Below are positions 51,683-61,485 of a stretch of DNA of 64,000 nt, piece by piece; the stretch's first letter is position 1; each line of letters opens with the position of its first letter. The translations under genes and the position numbers were made by a program. The notes under the pieces were generated by a model. It saw nothing but the letters and a program-made list of their open reading frames with translations. It did no database searches and had not been told where the DNA came from. Source of the DNA: Rosistilla oblonga (lineage in GTDB: Bacteria > Planctomycetota > Planctomycetia > Pirellulales > Pirellulaceae). The DNA lies in the NCBI RefSeq assembly GCF_007751715.1, contig NZ_CP036292.1, positions 6,951,339-7,015,338 on the forward strand, read 5' to 3'.

Positions 51683-52759
51683 ATGAGACAGACATTTGGC
51701 AGAACGACACTCACGGCAATGTTGTGCATTGGCTTCCTGACTGTCGCGGGATGCGGTTCGAAAAAGTCGGGCGGGGATTCCGACGCGGGTGGCCCCGTCG
51801 TTTCCGATGGCGAGGCCGTCTCGCAATTGACCGGCAAGATCGCCGTCGAGGGATCGAGCACCGTCTCGCCGATCACCACGCAAGCTAAAGAACGTTTCAA
51901 CGAACAGCACCCCGACGTGACGATCTCGATCACGGGGGAAGGGACCAGCAACGGGTTCAAGTCGTTCGCCAAGAAGGAGACCGACATCCAGGACGCGTCG
52001 CGGCCGATCAAGCAGAAGGAACTCGACACCTGCAACGAAAACGGCATGGAGTTCATCGAAGTTCCCGTCGCTTACGACGGTTTGACGATCGCCGTGCATC
52101 CTAAAAACAAGTTCGTCAAATCGCTGACCGTCGACCAATTGAAGAAGATCTTCCGCTCGGGCGATTCGGCGAAGACGTGGAAAGAGGTCGATCCGCAATG
52201 GCCCGACAAGAAGATCTCGATCTTCTCGCCAGGAACCGGGTCGGGCACGTACGATTACTTCAGCGAAGTCGTGATCGGCAAAGAGGGTTCGCTCCGCGAT
52301 GACAACCAGATCAACTTAAACGAAGACGACAACATCCTGGTCCGCGGCGTCGCTGGCGATGAATTTGCGATCGGCTACTTCGGTTACTCTTATTACGACC
52401 GGAACAAGAACGACCTGCAAGCGGTGCCGATCATCAACCCGGCCGGGGAAGCAGTGTTGCCGACCGCGGAGACGATCGAATCGGGAGAATATGCCCCTTT
52501 CAGCCGCCCGCTGTTCATCTACTTGAACTCCGAATCGCTGGACAAGGTCGAGGTGGAAATCTTCGTGGAATCGTACATGACGAACATTCGCGAAATTGTC
52601 GCCGCTGCGAACTATGTACCGCTTCCCGAAAGCGTCTATACTGCCGCCACACACAACATCGAAAACCGCGTTGCAGGAACCCATTACCTGACGGCTGAAG
52701 GTGAAAAACGCGAGGGTTCGATTATCAACGTCTTTAAGCCTGAGAATTTGAAAAAGTAA
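51683..52759 (+). CDS. pstS: Phosphate ABC transporter substrate-binding lipoprotein PstS
   Basis: A 358-residue lipoprotein from ATG 51683 (MRQTFGRTTLTAML...), with lipobox TVAGC (Cys about 24). The mature protein has the PstS phosphate-binding signatures VEGSSTVSPITTQA, ISITGEGTSNGFKSFAKK, DASRPIKQKE and SPGTGSGTYDYFSEVV. It captures phosphate in the periplasm and delivers it to PstCA. First gene of the pstSCAB-phoU operon; the stop is 2 bp before the GTG of pstC. I could not see a convincing Pho box in the 188-bp upstream gap, so regulation by PhoB is assumed from the family only. Confidence 0.94.
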   Translation: MRQTFGRTTLTAMLCIGFLTVAGCGSKKSGGDSDAGGPVVSDGEAVSQLTGKIAVEGSSTVSPITTQAKERFNEQHPDVTISITGEGTSNGFKSFAKKETDIQDASRPIKQKELDTCNENGMEFIEVPVAYDGLTIAVHPKNKFVKSLTVDQLKKIFRSGDSAKTWKEVDPQWPDKKISIFSPGTGSGTYDYFSEVVIGKEGSLRDDNQINLNEDDNILVRGVAGDEFAIGYFGYSYYDRNKNDLQAVPIINPAGEAVLPTAETIESGEYAPFSRPLFIYLNSESLDKVEVEIFVESYMTNIREIVAAANYVPLPESVYTAATHNIENRVAGTHYLTAEGEKREGSIINVFKPENLKK

Positions 52760-52761
52760 TT

Positions 52762-53718
52762 GTGTCGAGTGGAACACCCGTCGAATTGCCCAGCGCGTTG
52801 CGGAAGCGACGCATGCGGCCCAGTGCAACGAGCAAGCGAAACCAAGCGTTTGTCGTCTCGCTACTGACTCTGTGCGCAACGCTTTCGATCGCAACCACCG
52901 TCGGCATCGTCACGATTTTGCTGACCGAATCGTTTGGATTCTTTTCGCGGATCGACCTCGGCGATTTCCTGCTGGGGACCGAATGGACGATCGGCCGATC
53001 GAAAAACGAAGCCGATTACAAATATGGAATCTGGCCGCTGCTGCTGGGTACCCTGCGGATCACGTTGATCGCGATGGCGATCGCGATCCCGCTGGGGCTG
53101 ACAACAGCTGTCTACTTAAGTGAATACGCACCGCGATGGGTCCGAGCGATCCTGAAGCCTGTGCTTGAAATATTGGCCGGTATGCCAACCGTCGTGTTGG
53201 GATATTTTGCCGTCGTCGTGATCACGCCGTCGCTACTCGAACCGCTCGGCTTCAAGCCCTACAACGCCATGTCGGCGGGGATTGCTGTCGGCATCCTCTG
53301 CTTGCCGCTTGTCAGTTCGCTGGCCGAAGACGCTCTGCAAGCCGTTCCTCGCGGCCTTCGCGAGGCAGCTTATGGGCTTGGTGGCACGCGATTCGATAGC
53401 GTCGTGAAGGTAGTGATCCCCGCGGCGATGTCGGGAATCGTGTCGGCTTTCCTACTGGCCTTTGCCCGCGCGATCGGCGAAACGATGATCGTCGCTCTCG
53501 CCGCCGGTTCGATCCCCACGTTTACGGTGGACCCTCGTGGCCCCTCGCAAACGATGACCGGATTTATCGTCGAGGTCTTCCAGAGCGAAGACGTGATCCC
53601 CGGCACGATCGCCTATTATTCGATCTACGCCGTCGCCCTGACCCTCTTCCTGTTGACGTTCATCACAACATTGATTGGTCAGTTCGTCCGCCGCCGATAC
53701 CGTGAGGCCTACGAATGA
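52762..53718 (+). CDS. pstC: Phosphate ABC transporter permease PstC
   Basis: A 318-residue permease starting at GTG 52762 (MSSGTPVELPSAL), immediately after pstS. About six helices are seen; the ABC permease EAA region is in EDALQAVPRGLREAAYGLGGTR. Further PstC-like features are YAPRWVRAILKPVLEILAGMP and IVVFAL-type helices. With PstA it forms the phosphate channel. Its stop overlaps the pstA start by 4 bp (ATGA). Confidence 0.93.
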   Translation: MSSGTPVELPSALRKRRMRPSATSKRNQAFVVSLLTLCATLSIATTVGIVTILLTESFGFFSRIDLGDFLLGTEWTIGRSKNEADYKYGIWPLLLGTLRITLIAMAIAIPLGLTTAVYLSEYAPRWVRAILKPVLEILAGMPTVVLGYFAVVVITPSLLEPLGFKPYNAMSAGIAVGILCLPLVSSLAEDALQAVPRGLREAAYGLGGTRFDSVVKVVIPAAMSGIVSAFLLAFARAIGETMIVALAAGSIPTFTVDPRGPSQTMTGFIVEVFQSEDVIPGTIAYYSIYAVALTLFLLTFITTLIGQFVRRRYREAYE

Positions 53719-54932
53719 GCGAAGCCGATTACCAAGTTCCCGCGGTCGACCCGCAGCGAGCGAAGAACCGGCATACGATCAGTGCCATCTTTCGCGTTGC
53801 CTGCATGTTGGTCGCCGTTCAGGCTGTCGTGATCCTGATCGTCTTGTTGACGACGGTCTTCGTTCGCGGCGTCGACCAACTCTCCTGGGATTTCCTGACG
53901 GGCGTCCATCGCGACGACAACCCCGACGGCTCGGGGCTCTGGCCAGCGATCATCGGATCGATCGTGATCTGTTTGATCTGTGGCGCCGCGGCGCTGCCGA
54001 TCGGGATCGGCACGGCGATCTTCTTGGAAGAGTTCAAACCGCGCAACAAGGCGCTGGCGATCCTGCACAATCTGGTGCAATTGAACATCACCAACCTCGC
54101 CGGCGTGCCGTCGATCGTCTACGGCATCCTCGGGCTAACCGCGTTTGTCTACATGTTTGGTCTGTTTGGAACCTACGAAGCCAACAAGGCGGCCGACTTG
54201 GAGTTTGGTGCACAGCGTTATTACCAGGTGCGAACTGCCGCCAAGACGTTCGTCTGGATTCCCGTCACCGACAAAACACTTCGCGTGCTGGAAATCGAAG
54301 AACCGATCGCTGCGAGGTATCCCGACGGCGGCGATTTCACACTCAACGTGATCGATCGCGGAGCGACTAAGCCAACCGACCCGACGGTACTGGGGCAGAC
54401 GGTCTACCGCGGATCCAAAGCCAGCATCTTTGCCAAACACCCCTGGCATTACCTGCGTCTGCCGTTTCACAAGAGTGTCTTGTCGGCTGGCCTTACGCTG
54501 GCGCTAGTCGTGCTGCCGATCGTGATCATCTCCTCGCAGGAATCGATCCGCGCGGTTCCCGATACGATGCGCGACGCCGGCCTTGGGCTGGGTTGCACTC
54601 GCTGGCAGATGGTCCGCACGATCGTTTTGCCCGCTTCGATTCCTGGAATCATGACCGGGGCGATATTGGCGATGAGCCGCGCTGTAGGGGAAGCTGCGCC
54701 GCTGCTGGCGGTGATGGGGGGCGTGGTCGGCAAGCGAAATGCACCCGAAAATTTGATGGACAATGCCGCCGCGATGCCGATCACAATTTATAATTGGGCC
54801 CGCGACGATAACCCTGGATTCTGGGAGCTTTCGGCGACGGCGATTATCGTCCTGCTGTGCCTGCTGTTGACGATGAATTCGATCGCTATCTTGCTTCGCT
54901 ACTGGGCAGAAAAGAAGTTCGCGTCGCGTTGA
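53715..54932 (+). CDS. pstA: Phosphate ABC transporter permease PstA with a large insertion
   Basis: A 405-residue permease; PstA is usually about 280-300 residues. N-terminal helices, [20 protein letters not shown] and the EAA-type motif in [19 protein letters not shown] are standard. Between the helix ending [12 protein letters not shown] (about 158) and the next helix ([18 protein letters not shown], about 255) lies a hydrophilic insert of about 95 residues ([18 protein letters not shown] and [18 protein letters not shown]). By topology it is probably periplasmic, where it could touch PstS. The start overlaps pstC by 4 bp. pstB follows after about 60 bp. Confidence 0.92.
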   Translation: MSEADYQVPAVDPQRAKNRHTISAIFRVACMLVAVQAVVILIVLLTTVFVRGVDQLSWDFLTGVHRDDNPDGSGLWPAIIGSIVICLICGAAALPIGIGTAIFLEEFKPRNKALAILHNLVQLNITNLAGVPSIVYGILGLTAFVYMFGLFGTYEANKAADLEFGAQRYYQVRTAAKTFVWIPVTDKTLRVLEIEEPIAARYPDGGDFTLNVIDRGATKPTDPTVLGQTVYRGSKASIFAKHPWHYLRLPFHKSVLSAGLTLALVVLPIVIISSQESIRAVPDTMRDAGLGLGCTRWQMVRTIVLPASIPGIMTGAILAMSRAVGEAAPLLAVMGGVVGKRNAPENLMDNAAAMPITIYNWARDDNPGFWELSATAIIVLLCLLLTMNSIAILLRYWAEKKFASR

Positions 54933-54994
54933 TCACGATCGGCGATCGTTGCGAACAGTCGACGAACAGGGCCCCAACCTACACTGCATTTTTA

Positions 54995-55828
54995 ATGTCT
55001 GAAGCCGCAATTAAAACCAATCGAGTGACACCTGCGATGGCCAATGACGCGAACCAGTCGCCTGGCGAAAGCGCCGAAGCCGCGATCAGCACCCACAACT
55101 TCAACGCCTGGTACGGCGATTTCCAGGCGTTGCACGATCTCTCGCTGCAGATCCCTCGAAATCGAGTGACTGCGTTTATCGGCCCCAGCGGTTGCGGCAA
55201 GAGTACGTTTTTGCGATGGATCAATCGCATGAACGATACGGTTGCGATCGCCCGTGCCAGCGGATCGCTGCAGATGGGCGACCTGGATCTGCTGTCGGAT
55301 CGCACCGATGTCGTCGACCTTCGCCGGCGGATTGGGATCGTGTTCCAGAAGCCGAATCCATTCCCCAAGACGATCTTTGAAAACGTCGCCTTCGGGCCGC
55401 GGTTGCACATGCGGATCTCCCGCAGCGAACTCGAAGAACTTGTCGAATGGGCGCTCCGCAAAGCCGCTGTTTGGAACGAAGTCAAGGATCGGCTCAACGG
55501 GCCCGCCTTCGGTTTGTCCGGCGGCCAGCAACAACGGCTGTGCATCGCTCGAGCGATCGCGACGGGCCCCGAAGTGCTGTTGATGGACGAGCCCTGTTCG
55601 GCGCTGGATCCGGCTAGCACGCTGGCGATCGAAGATCTGATCTACGAACTGCGCGAACAATACACGATCGTGATCGTGACTCACAACATGCAGCAAGCGT
55701 CGCGGTGCAGCGACCAGACCGCTTTCTTTTACGAGGGCAAGCTGATCGAACTGGGGTCGACGTCACAGGTCTTCACCAAGCCATCGAACAAACAGACCGA
55801 AGACTACGTCAGCGGCAAATTTGGATAA
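54995..55828 (+). CDS. pstB: Phosphate ABC transporter ATPase PstB
   Basis: A 277-residue ATPase. ATG 54995 (MSEAAIKTN) is taken; ATG 55037 (MANDANQ) is an alternative, and the longer frame to 54857 overlaps pstA. Motifs: Walker [14 protein letters not shown]-loop [20 protein letters not shown] (typical of PstB), signature [10 protein letters not shown], Walker [14 protein letters not shown] and H-loop VTHNMQQA. It powers phosphate import through PstCA. phoU follows after 75 bp. Confidence 0.96.
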   Translation: MSEAAIKTNRVTPAMANDANQSPGESAEAAISTHNFNAWYGDFQALHDLSLQIPRNRVTAFIGPSGCGKSTFLRWINRMNDTVAIARASGSLQMGDLDLLSDRTDVVDLRRRIGIVFQKPNPFPKTIFENVAFGPRLHMRISRSELEELVEWALRKAAVWNEVKDRLNGPAFGLSGGQQQRLCIARAIATGPEVLLMDEPCSALDPASTLAIEDLIYELREQYTIVIVTHNMQQASRCSDQTAFFYEGKLIELGSTSQVFTKPSNKQTEDYVSGKFG

Positions 55829-55903
55829 GCCCGACGCCATGTCGCTGTCGGCTCACGCAATTCCTGACGCCACCGATCCTCTTGCCACCCTAAGGTTAAT
55901 AAC

Positions 55904-56629
55904 GTGTCGGACGAACTGAAGAACAAGCTCCGCCGATCTCGGCACCTGCAACGCAGTCTCGATCGCTTGCAATCCGATCTGCTGTCGCTGTTTGGGATCG
56001 TCGAACAGATGATCAACAAATCGGTCCGATCGCTGTACCAACGCGACATCAACCTGGCCGACGAGGTGATCAAGTCCGACGAGATCGTCGACCAACGCGA
56101 GGTGGCGATCGAAGACGACTGTCTGAATCTACTGGCTCTTCACCAACCGGTCGCCAGCGACTTGCGCTGGACCACGACGGTGATCAAGGTCAACAGCGAC
56201 CTGGAGCGAATGGCCGACTTGGCTTGCAACATCGCCGAGCGAGCGAAGGCGTTGACCCATTTCCCGCTGTTCCCGATCCCCGACGACTTCGAACCGATGG
56301 TCAGCGAAGCGACGACGATGGTCAGCCGAGCGCTCGATTCGTTTGTCGAATCCAACACTTCGCTCGCTTTTAGTGTGATGCGGTCCGACGAGCGAGTCGA
56401 CGAATTGAATCGCAGCCTGATCCAAGAACTGCGCGAGATCATGAAACGCGATCCCGATTCGGTCGAACCGGCACTGCACTGCTTCAGCGCCGCCCGCCAC
56501 TTGGAACGGATCGCCGACCTCGCCGAAAACATCTCCGAAGATGTGGTCTTCCTGGTCGAGGGAGAGATCATTCGCCACAAGCCGGAAGAGCACGGCCGCA
56601 GCACGCCGCGCCCTGACAGCGACAGCTAA
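55904..56629 (+). CDS. phoU: Phosphate signalling protein PhoU
   Basis: A 241-residue helical protein starting at GTG 55904 (MSDELKNKLRR), with AAGG 9 bp upstream. Two PhoU repeats of three helices are visible: IVDQREVAIEDDCLNLLALH then SDLERMADLACNIAERA, and DELNRSLIQELREIMKRD then HLERIADLAENISEDVVF. The E/DxxRxxD-like metal-binding helices appear in both. PhoU links Pst transport state to the phosphate sensor kinase and keeps it inactive when phosphate is plentiful. No phoR or phoB is in this window, so the kinase is elsewhere. Last gene of the pst operon. Confidence 0.95.
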   Translation: MSDELKNKLRRSRHLQRSLDRLQSDLLSLFGIVEQMINKSVRSLYQRDINLADEVIKSDEIVDQREVAIEDDCLNLLALHQPVASDLRWTTTVIKVNSDLERMADLACNIAERAKALTHFPLFPIPDDFEPMVSEATTMVSRALDSFVESNTSLAFSVMRSDERVDELNRSLIQELREIMKRDPDSVEPALHCFSAARHLERIADLAENISEDVVFLVEGEIIRHKPEEHGRSTPRPDSDS

Positions 56630-56674
56630 AACGTCTGCCGGCTAGAGGGTCTGCCGGGTAAAACGCCTGCCGGG

Positions 56675-56701
56675 CGAAGCCGCTCTTGCCGAGCGGCTTC
56701 G
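56675..56701. terminator. Bidirectional terminator hairpin
   Basis: Perfect 11-bp stem cgaagccgctc/gagcggcttcg with a 5-base loop, between phoU (plus) and the DUF3500 gene (minus). Short T-run on the plus side (gttcccc). It probably serves both genes. Confidence 0.7.
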
Positions 56702-56716
56702 TTCCCCGTCGATCGC

Positions 56717-57679
56717 TTAAGCCTTCTTGACGCCGATGTTGATGTAGGCGTGAACGTGAGGTGCGCCGCGGAAATGGCAAACCAAGTTCGGGCCTTCGAT
56801 TCGCCACAGATCCCAGACCTTGTCGTTTAATAGGTCTTCGTCTTGATAGAAGGCCATTCGCAACTGATCGACGCCGCCGTTGGTGTCCAGAATCGACATC
56901 GCTTCTTCGACGTCGGTCTCGCGGTAGGGAGCGATGATCGTTCGCAGTGTCTGTTCGACGAGCTGCTTTTGTTCGCCGGAGAGATCCGCGACAGCAACGC
57001 CTTCGAATTTCCCTTCGCTCCCCTGCAGTTCGACCTCCCACTCACCGGGGAAGCCTTCCAGCAGAGCCGCCTTGGCTTGGTCGGCATCCAGCGACTTGAA
57101 GACCTCGTTGGCGACCGCTGTCTGGTAGCCGAATAGACTGCGCTTCGGGTTGCCGACACCGTGGCCGTAGACCAACGGTCCGCCAAAGGCAGCGCCGGGG
57201 ACGCTGTTCCCGTCGGCTCGCATCGTCAGGTGGCGACCTGTCAGTTCCCACTGAAACTGATCGGTCGATGGATCGCCAAAAATCGCGATCGCATAATTGT
57301 GGACCCCTTCGTGATCGGAGGTCATCTGTCGCTGGAACCTCTCGTAGCCATCTTCGCTGGTCACGCCGCGGATCACGCGGTCGATCAGATCGCGTTGCTT
57401 GTCGCTGTAGAAAGTGTCGCCGATCTTGTGTTTGGTGACGTGCCAGTTGGCGCTGATCTCGCTTCGCTTGGAGTGATTGAAGTCGAAGCAGATCTCGCCG
57501 CGCTGCGCCTCGGACAGCGAAGAGTAGAGTTCGCCGACGGCGCTTTCAGCAGGCTGACGAGCCGCCGGGGCACCGTGAGCAAACCGAGCGATCGAGCCAG
57601 CCAAGGGGACCGCAACGGTGGCGGCGCTAGCGATTCGAACAAACGAGCGACGATCGATGGCGTTGGGTTGCCTGGTCAT
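56717..57679 (-). CDS. DUF3500 secreted protein, Tat-exported
   Basis: A 320-residue protein with a twin-arginine signal, AIDRRSFVRIASAATVAVPL. The mature region contains DUF3500-family features: FDFNHSKRSEISANWHVTKH, YAIAIFGDPS...QWELTGRH (cf. the family GRHL block), FGGPLVYGHGVG and the closing PHVHAYINIGVKKA. The family's biochemical role is unknown; the Tat signal suggests folding or cofactor binding before export. The gene stands alone, divergent from the desaturase and convergent on phoU. Confidence 0.82.
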   Translation of the reverse strand: MTRQPNAIDRRSFVRIASAATVAVPLAGSIARFAHGAPAARQPAESAVGELYSSLSEAQRGEICFDFNHSKRSEISANWHVTKHKIGDTFYSDKQRDLIDRVIRGVTSEDGYERFQRQMTSDHEGVHNYAIAIFGDPSTDQFQWELTGRHLTMRADGNSVPGAAFGGPLVYGHGVGNPKRSLFGYQTAVANEVFKSLDADQAKAALLEGFPGEWEVELQGSEGKFEGVAVADLSGEQKQLVEQTLRTIIAPYRETDVEEAMSILDTNGGVDQLRMAFYQDEDLLNDKVWDLWRIEGPNLVCHFRGAPHVHAYINIGVKKA

Positions 57680-58146
57680 GCGACTGCGAACTCCTGAGTG
57701 GATGGATTGGGGCGGGAAGGCGGAGAATCCATTTTACGGGTGTTTCTCGCCGGTTGCATCATTTTTCGGCCTTTCGGTACCGCGGCCGACACAAATTCGC
57801 AAATGCGGGGGCGTTACGCCTCCCTCGGCTTGGGCGACCGAGAAGGAGATCGACCGGTAACTCCAGCCCCTCGACGGTTTGCCGCCAGAGCAAATCACGG
57901 CTCGAGATTAGGGATTACTGGCAACCCGACGCGTAAGCGAGCGGTCCCGGGAATTCCTCGCTTACGCTTCGGGTTACCCGTTTCATGGGGCGTTCGAGCT
58001 TGAAAAACTTAATTGCACTGTTGTTTGTCGCTTGCAATTGCGGATCGACCGAGCAAGCTACACTAAAAGGGTGGGAAGCTATCAACTCCCCACCCCATCT
58101 CCGACACAGGACTTCCAATTTGCAGGGGCTCGCCCCACCGGAGCCG
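57680..58146. other. Divergent intergenic region with a palindromic repeat
   Basis: 467 bp between the DUF3500 gene and the desaturase gene. A family E inverted repeat is at 57923-57975, listed separately. The rest is low in features. A long open frame upstream of the desaturase start (57985-58146) looks non-coding. No promoter was assigned. Confidence 0.5.
57923..57975. repeat. Palindromic repeat, family E
   Basis: Inverted repeat with 19-bp arms, aacccgacgcgtaagcgag (57923-57941) and ctcgcttacgcttcgggtt (57957-57975), with two mismatches and a GC-rich loop. It is unrelated in sequence to families A-D. Confidence 0.8.
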
Positions 58147-59202
58147 ATGAGAACCGTTGATCAGATCCTGAACGATGCAGCCGATGGCAATCGGCCCGCG
58201 ACCGATGAGAGCGAACTGCCGCTGCCCCGCTTCTCGCGAACGCGGCACATCGAAAGCGTGCGAGCCCTATCGGACGTCAACGGTTGGCGAACGACCGGCT
58301 ATCTATTGTTCCATTGGTCGCTGATGATCGCCGCGATGTTCGCCGCCGGATACAGCGGCCACTGGGCGGTCTACCTGGTCGCGGCGTTTGTCGTCGCCAG
58401 CCGGATGCAGGCGTTGGGCGTGATGCTGCACGATGGAGTCCATTACCTGCTGTACAAGAACCGCAGCGTCAACGACGTCGTCTGCGACCTGTTTATCGCT
58501 TTCCCGATCGGGATGAGCACCACGCTATATCGCCGGACACACTTCCGTCACCATCGGTTTGCCAACACCGAAGAGGATCAAGATCTCGCGGCTCAGCGCG
58601 AAGAACAGGAATGGTTTGAATGGCCCAAGACCCGTTGGGGATGTTTTGTCACGATGCTCCGCAGCCTGCTGGGGATCAACGCGCACCGCAGTTGGATCCT
58701 CTTCAAATACTGGGCGCCGTGGAACCATTTGTATCGGCCTGTCGACGCCGCGTTCCCGATGCGAGCTCGCGTGCTGTACGTGGCGTCGATGATCGCCGTC
58801 TATTCCGGATTCGCCGTGGCGATCAAAGTTTCGCCACGCCTCACGCTCTCGTTGATGGCGTTATATATGTTTTCAGGGATCACGCTGCTGAATCTGATCA
58901 ACCGCGTTCGCGCGACGGCGGAGCATCTAGGCACGCGGCAGACTCACGAACTGAACGCCACGCGGACCGTGCTGCCAAGCCTTTTCGAGCGGATCATGAT
59001 CGCACCCTACGGCGTCAACTATCACCTGGAACATCATCTGTTCCCGTCGGTCCCCGGATGCAACCTTTCCAAATTGCACGACGAACTGATGCAGGACGAT
59101 GAGTTCTGCGAGCACGCGCACGTCACGAAGACCTACGTCGGCGTGATCCGCGAACTGATGACACCTGCGCCGTCCAATGAATCAGCAGCTCCGATCGCCT
59201 AG
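58147..59202 (+). CDS. Membrane fatty acid desaturase
   Basis: A 351-residue integral membrane protein from ATG 58147 (MRTVDQILND). The three histidine boxes of diiron desaturases are HDGVH (95-99), RRTHFRHHRF (about 129-138) and YHLEHHLFP (about 293-301). Four or so hydrophobic helices are placed as expected. These enzymes insert cis double bonds into acyl chains using O2, ferredoxin or cytochrome b5; the acyl substrate is not predictable. The 3' end overlaps the convergent methyltransferase gene by 21 bp, with no terminator between. Confidence 0.92.
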   Translation: MRTVDQILNDAADGNRPATDESELPLPRFSRTRHIESVRALSDVNGWRTTGYLLFHWSLMIAAMFAAGYSGHWAVYLVAAFVVASRMQALGVMLHDGVHYLLYKNRSVNDVVCDLFIAFPIGMSTTLYRRTHFRHHRFANTEEDQDLAAQREEQEWFEWPKTRWGCFVTMLRSLLGINAHRSWILFKYWAPWNHLYRPVDAAFPMRARVLYVASMIAVYSGFAVAIKVSPRLTLSLMALYMFSGITLLNLINRVRATAEHLGTRQTHELNATRTVLPSLFERIMIAPYGVNYHLEHHLFPSVPGCNLSKLHDELMQDDEFCEHAHVTKTYVGVIRELMTPAPSNESAAPIA

Positions 59203-60069
59203 CTTTTCGAAGCTCAAGATCAGATAGCGGATCAATTTCTTGCGAGACGCTTTCCGCAGCCAACCCGTCGCTTGCAGGAACAGCTCGGCGTGATGACGGT
59301 CGTGCCATCGCTGCGCCCCTTCGCACAAGAAGTCGTAGGTTGGCAGAGTCTGCTCGGTCACGTCCTCGCAAGCCAACAACCGCATCCCGTTTTCGGCGGC
59401 GAGTTGTTCGTATCCGTCGAGGCTGCACGACATGTCGACATCGCCGTAGGTCCAGCGGATCGCTTCGCTCATCGCACCGGCGCCGCCGGTCATGAAGTCA
59501 GCCATCTGCGGCTGAGGGACAAAATCGGAAAGGCTCAGCACGCCGCCGGGTCGCAGGATTCGAGACGCTTCGGCAAAGAAGCGAGGCCGATCGAAGTGAA
59601 AGATACACTCGACAGCCAGCACGGCATCAAACGCTGCATCGTCCAGTGGCAGCGACGCCGCGTCGGCACAGGTCCACTGGACCTGGTTGTCCGCCGCCGG
59701 GACCACCTGTTCCTCAGCCCGCTGCAATTGCCGCGGATCGATGTTGATCCCCGTCATCGCCAGCGACTGGTACCGCTCGTTCAGGCTCGCGATCGTGCCG
59801 CCGAAACCGCAACCGACATCGGCGATCCGGGCGGGCGGTTGGATCTTGGCGGCGTCGCAGATCCGCTGACACATTCGCTCTGCCGCCTGCAGATAATCGG
59901 CGGCACTTCCGTCAGCGGCGGCGGGGGAATCCCAAAGTCCCCAGTGAACATGCCGCCCAAACGCGGTCACCGCCTCGCGATCGCCCGACGCGATCCGGTC
60001 TAACAGAACATCGAAGTAGGGCGGGTTGGGAGATTCGGATGCGTTCACGGCTTCATAATTCAAGGGCAA
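59182..60069 (-). CDS. Class I SAM-dependent methyltransferase
   Basis: A 295-residue protein. The start is uncertain: TTG 60069 or GTG 60048 (VNASESPN); no upstream ATG is present. The SAM-binding motif ARIADVGCGFGGTIASLN, then MTGINIDPRQLQRAEE, WTCADAASLPLDDAAFDAVL and FAEASRILRPGGVLSLSDF are those of small-molecule or lipid methyltransferases. A preceding segment (GDREAVTAFGRHVHWGLWDS) resembles the cap of sterol/phospholipid-type members. The substrate is unknown. It converges with the desaturase and shares 21 bp with it, which suggests the two are not co-transcribed. Confidence 0.85.
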   Translation of the reverse strand: MPLNYEAVNASESPNPPYFDVLLDRIASGDREAVTAFGRHVHWGLWDSPAAADGSAADYLQAAERMCQRICDAAKIQPPARIADVGCGFGGTIASLNERYQSLAMTGINIDPRQLQRAEEQVVPAADNQVQWTCADAASLPLDDAAFDAVLAVECIFHFDRPRFFAEASRILRPGGVLSLSDFVPQPQMADFMTGGAGAMSEAIRWTYGDVDMSCSLDGYEQLAAENGMRLLACEDVTEQTLPTYDFLCEGAQRWHDRHHAELFLQATGWLRKASRKKLIRYLILSFEKLGDRSC

Positions 60070-60163
60070 GGGATGGCGTGCCGACCTGACCTAGTGTATC
60101 GATAAAGCTTGCAGACGATAGCCGATCACCCAGGGCTAATGAGTGTTTGTGCATAGGCAAATT

Positions 60164-60222
60164 AGCCGGCACGCGTTAGCGTCCGGTTCTCCAGGCAAAC
60201 CGGACGCTAACGCTTGCCGGCT
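60164..60222. repeat. Palindromic repeat, family A (copy 2)
   Basis: Arms at 60164-60188 and 60198-60222 (core gcgttagcgtccggtt), almost the same as 1294-1351 with a different loop, near the start of the M20 peptidase gene. Confidence 0.9.
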
Positions 60223-60289
60223 GATACCTCCACTTGAAACAATGCATTGCCCTGGCCGATCACCCCATAACCACCGAGAAGCGAATCCC

Positions 60290-61483
60290 ATGTCGAGATC
60301 TATTCCATTGGACACCCAGCAAGCTGTCGATCGCGTGATCCGATTGATGGCGATCCCCGGCATCAGCGGCTGCGAGACGGCGGTCTCCGAAGCGATCATC
60401 GCCGAACTGACCGACGCCGGCGCCGCGATCGCTCAGTTCAGCTACGACGACGCCAACACGCGAACTCGGCTGGCGGGTGAAGTCGGTAACCTGATCTTCC
60501 ATCTGCCCGGCAAGTCGGACCTGCCGGCGCGTCTGTTGACCGCACACATGGACACCGTGCCGATCTGCGAAGGCGCTCAACCGGCTCGCGAAGGGGACCA
60601 GATCGTCTCGACCGATCCGGCGACTGGCTTAGGGGCCGACGATCGTGCCGGCTGTGCTGCGATCCTGACCGCGGCGCTCGAAGCGCTCAAGCTGAAAGGC
60701 GATCACCCGCCGCTGGTCTTCGGTTGGTTGATCCAAGAAGAAGTCGGTCTGCAGGGGGCGCGAAACCTCGACGTCGGCAAGATCGGCGACGTCGGCTTGG
60801 CCTTCAACTTCGATGGCGGCACCGTCGACAAGTTGACAGTTGGTGCGACCGGCGGCGAGCGGATGGAGATCAAGATCACCGGACGCCCCAGCCACGCCGG
60901 AGTCGCTCCCGAACAAGGGATCAGCGCGATCGCCATCGCAAGTCTCGCGATCGCTCGCCTGCACAACGACGGCTGGCACGGCCGCATCGAGAAACCCGAG
61001 GGCCGCGGCACCAGCAACGTCGGCGTGATCCAAGGCGGCCAGGCGACCAACGTCGTCACTCCCGAAGTCAATCTTCGCGTCGAGGCTCGCAGCCACGATT
61101 CGGCGATGCGAACGCGGATCGTCGACGAGATCCGATCGGCTTTCCAATGGGCTGCGACGCAGGTTACCGCCGCCGATGGCTCGGTCGGCCAGATCGAATT
61201 CAGCTCGCACCTGGATTACGATTCGTTCCGTATCGACGACGACGCTCCCAGCGTTCGCATGGCGGCGGCGGCTGTTGAACAATTAGGCCGCAAGCCCTAC
61301 ACCGAATTGGCAGGGGGCGGCCTGGATGCCAACTGGCTCTACAAGCATGGCATCCCCGCGGTCACTTTGGGCTGTGGCCAACGGAACATTCACACCGCCA
61401 ATGAAACGCTCGAAATCGATGACTACCTGGACGCCTGCCGCGTGGCGATCGCGTTGGCTTGCGACACGACGAGTGGCGTGTAA
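60290..61483 (+). CDS. M20-family metallopeptidase (peptidase T-like)
   Basis: A 397-residue protein from ATG 60290 (MSRSIPLDTQQAV); the longer open frame crosses the palindrome. Dizinc site motifs are TAHMDTVP (His, Asp), LGADDRAGC (bridging Asp), GWLIQEEVGLQGA (catalytic/zinc Glu), FNFDGG and, near the C-terminus, GGGLDANWLYKHG then LGCGQRNIH (His ligand). The fold is that of M20 exopeptidases, closest in motif layout to tripeptidase PepT. No signal peptide, so cytoplasmic. A 2-bp gap separates it from the [2Fe-2S] protein gene, so they are one operon. Confidence 0.88.
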   Translation: MSRSIPLDTQQAVDRVIRLMAIPGISGCETAVSEAIIAELTDAGAAIAQFSYDDANTRTRLAGEVGNLIFHLPGKSDLPARLLTAHMDTVPICEGAQPAREGDQIVSTDPATGLGADDRAGCAAILTAALEALKLKGDHPPLVFGWLIQEEVGLQGARNLDVGKIGDVGLAFNFDGGTVDKLTVGATGGERMEIKITGRPSHAGVAPEQGISAIAIASLAIARLHNDGWHGRIEKPEGRGTSNVGVIQGGQATNVVTPEVNLRVEARSHDSAMRTRIVDEIRSAFQWAATQVTAADGSVGQIEFSSHLDYDSFRIDDDAPSVRMAAAAVEQLGRKPYTELAGGGLDANWLYKHGIPAVTLGCGQRNIHTANETLEIDDYLDACRVAIALACDTTSGV

Positions 61484-61485
61484 CG

